From the NCBI GenBank assembly GCA_963767285.1, contig CAVYDJ010000003.1:434001-498000 (forward strand): a DNA stretch of 64,000 nt, written 5' to 3'. Shown one piece after another: positions 58,985 to 64,000 of the stretch. Position 1 is the first letter of the stretch; every line of letters begins with the position of its first letter. This DNA is from WHSW01 sp963767285. Its GTDB lineage: Bacteria; Actinomycetota; Thermoleophilia; Solirubrobacterales; 70-9. The translations under genes and the position numbers were made by a program. A model generated the notes under the pieces. It was not told the DNA's origin, did no database searches, and saw nothing but the letters and a program-made list of their open reading frames with translations.

Positions 58985-60643
58985 TCACTCGGCGAGGCAG
59001 AAGCTCGCCAGATCGTGGCCGTAGACGGGGTGCGTCTGAGCGCAGTCGGGGTCCAGGCGCTCGGAGATCAGCGTCGTCTTGGCGGGATGCCCGATCGGGA
59101 TCGCGTAGGCGGCCTCGACGATCTCGTGGTCGACGTCCGCCCACTGGCCGGCGACGGCGGTCGTGTCGGGTTCAGCCTTCAGCCCGTCGATCGTCGCGGT
59201 CAGCTCGGGATCGTCGACGCGCGAGAAGTTGACGTTGTTCTCGTCGGTGAGCAGCGATCCCGAGAACGTCTGCAGGTAGTTCGCCGGATGTGGAAAGTCC
59301 TGCGCGAAGTCGATCACCCCCGCCTGGGCGTGGGTCTCGACGTTGCCGATCGTCGGGATGTAGATCGAGAAGTCGAGCAGCTTCGGCCTCGCGTCGAGGC
59401 CGACCTGGCTCAGCTGGTCGGCGATCGCCTCGGTGGCCTTCTGCGAAGGGCCCGTTGACGGTCCCCAGACCGTCACCGGCTCGCCCTCCGCGGCGGCCTC
59501 CGAGATCAGCTGGCGGGCGCGGTCGAGGTCCGGCGGTTCGTTGGGGTCGCCGTACGGACAGGGATCGAACATCTCGTATCCGGGCACGACCGGCGCCAGG
59601 ATGTTGCAACTCGGTTCCATCAGACCCCCGTACAGACGTACGAGGCCCGGCTTGTCGAGGGCGTAGGCGGCGGCCTGGCGAACCCGCTCGTCATCGAACG
59701 GCGTCTCCTGGGCGTTCAGGAACACGTACGAGATCGCGCCGTTCGGATCCTCACTGAACCGGTCGCCGGACTCTTCACGAACCGTTGCGAGCAGGTCGGG
59801 TGGGGGTGGATCCTGCATGTAGTCGAGGTCGCCGCTGAGCACATCCTCCGCCTGTGTGGACAGGTTCGGCTCGATCCGCACCGTGATCCGATCGAGATTT
59901 CCGGTTGGCAGATCCGGGATCTCGAGCGCGGCGAAGTCACTGTTCCTCTCGAGCACGAACTGCCGGTTGGGGTCTGACTCGGTGATCGCGTACGGCCCGA
60001 CTCCGGCCGGTGGATCCTTGGTCAGGTCCTCGAACGGCGTCTGCGGCGAGACGAGACCCGCGAAGTTGGTGGCGAGGGCATTCGAGAAGGTGGCGTCCGG
60101 GGCGACCAGCTCGATCGTGATCTCTCCGGTCTGGTCGTCCGTTGTGATTCCCTCGATGTCTGTTTCCGGATCGCCGCCCTCCACGTACTCCTGCGCGCCG
60201 GCGACCCCGAGGAAGAACCCGGATCCGCCCGAGTGCAGGTTGAGCACGCGCTGGATGGTGTGCTCGAAGTCGCTCGCTCTGACGGGCGTCCCGTCCGAGT
60301 AGGTGAGCCCCTCGCGCAGGGTCAGGGAGTAGGTCATGCCGTCGGACGAGATCGACGGCAGGTCGGTGGCGACGCCCGGGATCAGCTCGGCGCCCGCCGC
60401 ACCCTCATCGCGGCTGTAGGTGAGCAACGGTGTGTACACCGCTGCCATCGGCTCCCAGCCGATCAGTGTGTAGGACAGTGCCGGGTCGAGCGCGTCGGGC
60501 TGTGCGGAGACCGAGATCTCGATCTCCCCTCCCTCCGCCGGATCGTATTCACCGTCACCGCAACCCGAACCCACGGCCGCGCCGGCGATCATCACCGCCG
60601 ATAGCGCCCGCGTGAGTCCGCTCCACTGCACCCGTGAGTCCAC
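58985..60643 (-). CDS. ABC transporter substrate-binding lipoprotein, family 5
   Basis: This 552-residue protein (GTG at 60643; a GTG at 60631 is possible) has a signal peptide with a lipobox near residue 28 (GSGCGDG). The mature protein is a family 5 solute-binding protein: DALDPALSYTLIGWEPMAAVYTPLLTYS, LREGLTYSDGTPVRASDFEHTIQRVL, AISYVFLNAQETPFDDERVRQAAAYAL. It captures peptides or similar solutes outside the membrane for the two permeases that follow. TATAGA (60644-60649) and TTGACA (60663-60668) lie just upstream, but only 13 bases apart. Confidence 0.93.
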   Translation of the reverse strand: MDSRVQWSGLTRALSAVMIAGAAVGSGCGDGEYDPAEGGEIEISVSAQPDALDPALSYTLIGWEPMAAVYTPLLTYSRDEGAAGAELIPGVATDLPSISSDGMTYSLTLREGLTYSDGTPVRASDFEHTIQRVLNLHSGGSGFFLGVAGAQEYVEGGDPETDIEGITTDDQTGEITIELVAPDATFSNALATNFAGLVSPQTPFEDLTKDPPAGVGPYAITESDPNRQFVLERNSDFAALEIPDLPTGNLDRITVRIEPNLSTQAEDVLSGDLDYMQDPPPPDLLATVREESGDRFSEDPNGAISYVFLNAQETPFDDERVRQAAAYALDKPGLVRLYGGLMEPSCNILAPVVPGYEMFDPCPYGDPNEPPDLDRARQLISEAAAEGEPVTVWGPSTGPSQKATEAIADQLSQVGLDARPKLLDFSIYIPTIGNVETHAQAGVIDFAQDFPHPANYLQTFSGSLLTDENNVNFSRVDDPELTATIDGLKAEPDTTAVAGQWADVDHEIVEAAYAIPIGHPAKTTLISERLDPDCAQTHPVYGHDLASFCLAE

Positions 60644-60679
60644 TCTATAGCCCGCCTTGAGATGTCAAGTCAGCTTTGC

Positions 60680-60865
60680 TCACTGTGGGCTTTCGCTCCG
60701 AACACTTGCAGTGGACTTACGGCGGGCGGTCAGCTCGCTCAGCGCCAGGGCCAGCAGGGCGCGCTCCGCGGGCGTCAGCCTCTGCGGCTGATCCGCCAAC
60801 CGCCAAAGACCGGCGAGCCCTCGCTCTGAGATCAGCGGCGCATCCTGGCCGCCTTCGCACGTCAC
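60680..60865 (-). CDS. Small hypothetical open frame
   Basis: This 61-residue frame lies alone in the interval 60644-60948. It has an amphipathic helix with GLAGLWRLADQPQRL and ERALLALALSELTARR. I see no family and no good ribosome site. Its predicted helix could be real, but chance frames are common at this GC content. Apart from the promoter-like bases near 60644-60668, I see nothing else in this interval. Confidence 0.25.
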   Translation of the reverse strand: MTCEGGQDAPLISERGLAGLWRLADQPQRLTPAERALLALALSELTARRKSTASVRSESPQ

Positions 60866-60948
60866 GCCGCGAACTTACGCGCGCTGAGCCCGAACGTCAT
60901 CCTCAATCGCGGCCATATCCGCCGCGGGGCCCGATAATCCCCCGCGAA

Positions 60949-63159
60949 ATGCTCATCGGTCGCGAGAGCGAGCTCACGGCGGTGATCCGGCGCCTGACCG
61001 AAGGGCGGTCGGTCGTCGTCGTCGGCGAGGCGGGGGCCGGTAAGACGAGCCTGATCCGGGAGGCCGTTGCGGTCACCGGCGGAGCTTCGTTCGAAGGGGT
61101 CGGTCTGGCAACCCTCGACTGGCTTCCGTATTTGCCGCTCTCGCGAGCGCTCGGCCGGGCCGTCCCCGCCGAGGGCGATCGTGCTGCGATCGCTGCGCTC
61201 GTGCGCGACGAGGTCGATGACGGCACACTCGTCCTGGACGACCTGCACTGGGCCGATTCCGACACGCTGGCGACGCTCGAGCACCTGTCCAGCCTCAACA
61301 TCCTCGCCGCGATCCGGGTCGGGGATCCCGGGACCGATCGGGCGCTCACCGCCGCTGAGGCGGCCGGATTCCAACAGGTGCCACTCGGCCGGCTCATGGA
61401 TTCCGCGGCGCGCGAGCTGGTCGAACTGGCGAACCCGGAACTGACCGCCGACCGGGTCGCGGCGGTGCTCGACCGGGCGCACGGGAACCCCCTCCTGTTG
61501 GAGGAGCTCGCCAGGGCGGGCGGCGAGCCGACGGCGACCCTGCGCATCACCATCAGCGCTCGCCTGCGCCGCTTCGAACCCCCCGTGCGCGATGCGGTCG
61601 CGCGCCTGGCACTCCTGGGGCGGCCGGCGACGAACGCGGAGCTCGAGGCCGACGTCGGCCCGTTGCTCGACGCCGCCTTGGTGGTCGAGGCGGAGGGCAG
61701 GTATGCGCTTCGCCACGCGCTCCTGGGCGAGGCCGCGCTCGCCGAGCTGGCGGCCGAGCAGCTGGCGAGCCTGCACTCCCGGCTGGCGCGCCTGGTCGAG
61801 GCGCCGGGCGAGGCAGCGCGACACCACTACGAGGCCGGGGAGCTCGAACAGGCCAGGGGTGCCGCGCTGCGAGCGGCGGAGCAGGCGACCAGACCGGCGG
61901 AGCGCGCCAGGCACCTCGCGCTCGCGGCGCGGTGCGGCGGCGTTGGGCTGGATGCCGACCGCCTGCGCCTGCGCGCTGCGGCCGCGCTCAGCGAGGCGGG
62001 CGAGCACCAGTCGGCCATCGATGTTCTCGAGCTGGTCGACTCGGACACGCCCGAGGTGCGCGCAGAGGTCGAGCTCTGTCTGGGGACCGCCACCGTTGCG
62101 ACCGAGGGTCACGCGACCGGGGTCGAGCACTTCGACCGGGGCCTGGCGCAGGTCACGGCAGACCGTCCCGACCTTGAGGCAGCGCTGCTGCTCGAACGGG
62201 CCCGCACGCTTCTGTACGCGGAGTGGGGAACGGAAGCCGCGCTGGAAGCGGCGGCCGTGGCCAGCCTGCGCGCCGAGCAGGAGGGGCTTCGCGAGGCGGA
62301 GGCGTTGCTGGTCCTGGCGATGGCCCAGTACGTCGCGGGCTCGCGCGAATGCTTCGCGACGGCCGAGCGCGCGCGCGCGGCGGCCCGCGCCGAGGACGAC
62401 CACCACAGCGAGCTGCGAGCCGGCGCTCTCCTGGGCTCCGCCCATGAATCGTTCGGGGATTCGGCCGCTTCATACGCACTGATCGGCGAGCTGATCGAGC
62501 GGGCGCGCGACCTCCATCAGCTGGGCCTCGAGGCTGAGCTCCTCTACTACCGCGGGCACCTCGAGATGCTTTACCGTGGCGACTACCCGGCCGCGATCGA
62601 GATCTACGAGCAGATCCTCGCCGACCCCGCGGCGATCGGCGTCGCCGCGGGTACTTCGTATGCGATGTACGGGCTGGCGCTGACCGACATCGGTCGCATG
62701 ACCGACGCACGCCGTGTGCTTGCGGAGGGGTTGGCGCGTGCCGGGAATCCCGCGGATCGGCTGCTCCTGCTCTGCCACGACGCGGAGCGGGAGCGCCTGG
62801 CGGGGAACCCTGGCCGTGCGGTTGAGCTCGGGGAGCAGGCGCTCGAAGCCGATCCCGTCAACCCGAATCGGGCGATGGCCTGGGTGGTGCTCAACTGGGC
62901 GCGGTTCGAGGCCGGCCTCGAACCAAGGCGCGAGGAGGTCGAGATCCGCTATCCCGTCACGCAGGCGGTGGCATCGGAGGTCGACGCGCTGATCGCAATG
63001 GCGGCAGGGCGCTACAAGGAGGCCGAGCGTGGCTTCGACGACGGCGGCGGTGCGTCTGGCAACGATCCGAGCTCCGCGGTGCGATCCGCTGCCGGGCGGC
63101 GGCCGGCGATGCCTCGGCCGCCGCCGGAAACGACGAACGGGCCCGAGAGCGGTTGCTGA
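60949..63159 (+). CDS. LuxR-type AAA/TPR regulator, N-terminal part (frameshifted)
   Basis: The ATG at 60949 gives 736 residues. The Walker A is VVVVGEAGAGKTSLI and Walker B LVLDDLHWAD, the STAND/MalT-like ATPase core. A winged-helix region and then a long helical, TPR-like stretch (residues 300-700) follow. The reading frame becomes Gly/Pro/Arg-rich nonsense after about 63040, whereas the neighbouring frame continues the helical domain (ELRGAIRCRAAAGDASAAAG) into the LuxR domain. One missing base near 63045 would explain this, and the intact protein would have about 1,010 residues. Such large LuxR proteins activate transcription in response to an unknown ligand. Confidence 0.75.
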   Translation: MLIGRESELTAVIRRLTEGRSVVVVGEAGAGKTSLIREAVAVTGGASFEGVGLATLDWLPYLPLSRALGRAVPAEGDRAAIAALVRDEVDDGTLVLDDLHWADSDTLATLEHLSSLNILAAIRVGDPGTDRALTAAEAAGFQQVPLGRLMDSAARELVELANPELTADRVAAVLDRAHGNPLLLEELARAGGEPTATLRITISARLRRFEPPVRDAVARLALLGRPATNAELEADVGPLLDAALVVEAEGRYALRHALLGEAALAELAAEQLASLHSRLARLVEAPGEAARHHYEAGELEQARGAALRAAEQATRPAERARHLALAARCGGVGLDADRLRLRAAAALSEAGEHQSAIDVLELVDSDTPEVRAEVELCLGTATVATEGHATGVEHFDRGLAQVTADRPDLEAALLLERARTLLYAEWGTEAALEAAAVASLRAEQEGLREAEALLVLAMAQYVAGSRECFATAERARAAARAEDDHHSELRAGALLGSAHESFGDSAASYALIGELIERARDLHQLGLEAELLYYRGHLEMLYRGDYPAAIEIYEQILADPAAIGVAAGTSYAMYGLALTDIGRMTDARRVLAEGLARAGNPADRLLLLCHDAERERLAGNPGRAVELGEQALEADPVNPNRAMAWVVLNWARFEAGLEPRREEVEIRYPVTQAVASEVDALIAMAAGRYKEAERGFDDGGGASGNDPSSAVRSAAGRRPAMPRPPPETTNGPESGC

Positions 63160-63977
63160 AGGCCGAGCAGGATGCCGTCGCAATCGGCCTAGGCCCGCAG
63201 CTCGGCCGGATTCGGCGTTCGCTTCGTGGCCTGGGCCTGCACCGCTCGGCCGACCGCGCGCGCGAGGTCGTGCCCGCCGGCGAGCTCACCGCGCGCGAGC
63301 GCGAGGTCATCGGGCTGGTCGGCGAGGGGCTGACCAGCGCTCAGATCGCGGCCCGCCTGGGGATTGCCCGGTCGACCGTCGACAGCCAGGTCCGCTCGGT
63401 GATGGTCAAGCTCGGTACCCGCAGCCGGCGTCAGGCCGCACGCCAGGCTCGCGGGATGAGGCCGGTGTCTGACCCGGGAAGACCGATCGTGCTGATTCGA
63501 GGCGGTGAGGAGGTGATCGCGGCGGCCGCCGCCGAGCTGCGCGCAACGGGATGGGTGACCCGCCCGGGCTGGGAGCTTCCAGAGGACGCGTGGGATGTGA
63601 AGCGGATCATCTGCACCGGCGTGGTTCGCGACGCCGCCGAGGCCGGGGCGGCGGTGCTCGCCGCGGCCCGGGGCGCCGGCCTCGTGGTCGGCCTGCAGGC
63701 GCCCGACGAGGTGACCGATCGCCTCTTCGAGGACCTACGGCGCCTCGGCCATGTGGAGCTTCGCGAGGGCTCGGCATCCCCAAGCCCCGCGGACGCGCTC
63801 GAGCCCGAGCAGCGCGTGCTGCTCGGGCTGCTGGCGTCCGGCTACACGCTTGACGAGGTCGCCGAGCAGTTGAGCTACTCGCGCCGTACGGTGAGCCGCC
63901 GGCTCGCGGCGGCCCGGGCGACGCTCGGCGTTGAGACCAACGCCGAAGCGATTACCCGGGTCGCCACTCACGACTAG
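63153..63977 (+). CDS. LuxR-type DNA-binding part with a second HTH (frameshifted)
   Basis: This 274-residue frame is the continuation of the preceding gene; the true coding frame reaches back to about 63045. It has the LuxR helix-turn-helix ELTAREREVIGLVGEGL ... AARLGIARSTVDSQV near residues 45-85, which reads DNA. After it comes about 110 residues with an alpha/beta character (IVLIRGGEEVIAAAAAEL, IICTGVVRDAAEAGAAVL), and then a second HTH-like region, LEPEQRVLLGLLASGYTLDEVAEQLSYSRRTVSRRL. Two HTH domains in one LuxR protein are unusual. Confidence 0.65.
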   Translation: MLKAEQDAVAIGLGPQLGRIRRSLRGLGLHRSADRAREVVPAGELTAREREVIGLVGEGLTSAQIAARLGIARSTVDSQVRSVMVKLGTRSRRQAARQARGMRPVSDPGRPIVLIRGGEEVIAAAAAELRATGWVTRPGWELPEDAWDVKRIICTGVVRDAAEAGAAVLAAARGAGLVVGLQAPDEVTDRLFEDLRRLGHVELREGSASPSPADALEPEQRVLLGLLASGYTLDEVAEQLSYSRRTVSRRLAAARATLGVETNAEAITRVATHD

Positions 63978-64000
63978 CCTGCAGCTAGACGCCCTTGTGG

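Noticed and set aside
1..64000. CRISPR arrays, insertion sequences, integrases or prophage genes
   Set aside because: No regularly spaced repeats, transposase, integrase or phage structural motifs were seen in any frame.

Overview
The window is high-GC, gene-dense DNA with many GTG and TTG starts and many 4-base stop/start overlaps. The gene content (group 1 sigma factor with an extended N-terminus, folE2, Tat-exported ferritin-like proteins, DUF2304, a DUF6421-like protein, Lrp/AsnC) suggests an actinobacterium, most likely class Thermoleophilia (Solirubrobacterales-like). That placement is inferred from gene content and style; the window contains no rRNA. Several genes appear to have lost exactly one base (near 9.69, 13.65, 16.73 and 63.05 kb), so an indel-prone draft assembly should be considered.

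Layout. 1-9.7 kb is mostly housekeeping: DUF2304/GT2 pair, hotdog thioesterase, two ferritin-like exported proteins, family 5 uracil-DNA glycosylase, pgsA, folE2, the primary sigma factor, a secreted sulfatase and a CsbD protein. 9.74-10.65 kb has no convincing gene but holds two oppositely oriented tRNA-Tyr-like elements. 10.65-16.8 kb is a glycerol-phosphate polymer locus: nucleotidyltransferase, sn-glycerol-1-phosphate dehydrogenase, two CDP-glycerol glycerophosphotransferases and two glycosyltransferases. 16.7-19.3 kb is an Lrp/AsnC regulator divergent from a large DUF6421-like protein. 19.4-27.3 kb mixes a DegT aminotransferase, glycosyltransferases, a short-chain dehydrogenase, a secreted repeat protein and a threonine aldolase.

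27.3-32.2 kb, on the minus strand, is the most interesting part: a complete lasso-peptide gene cluster in the order B1 (PqqD-like leader-binding protein), HPr-kinase-like kinase, B2 protease, C cyclase, an unannotated 43-residue precursor, and a nucleotidyltransferase-like protein. The precursor has the expected leader signature, a Thr at -2, a Gly1/Asp9 ring and a C-terminal Ser, which is the residue phosphorylated in the paeninodin family.

32.2-36.5 kb carries three tandem paralogues of a secreted Cys-containing protein that I do not recognise, plus a 27-base relic of a fourth. 36.5-57 kb is a large surface-polysaccharide locus: Wzy-like ligase/polymerase, Wzz-like protein, Wzx-like flippase, polyprenyl-phosphate sugar transferase, an ABC-2 exporter, GT2/GT4/GT8 glycosyltransferases, at least five methyltransferases, an acyltransferase and three sulfotransferases. 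These imply a methylated, perhaps sulfated, glycan. 57-60.6 kb is a Dpp/Opp-type ABC importer (binding protein and two permeases; ATPases not in the window). 60.9-64 kb is an AAA/TPR/LuxR regulator interrupted by a frameshift, with a second helix-turn-helix at its C-terminus.
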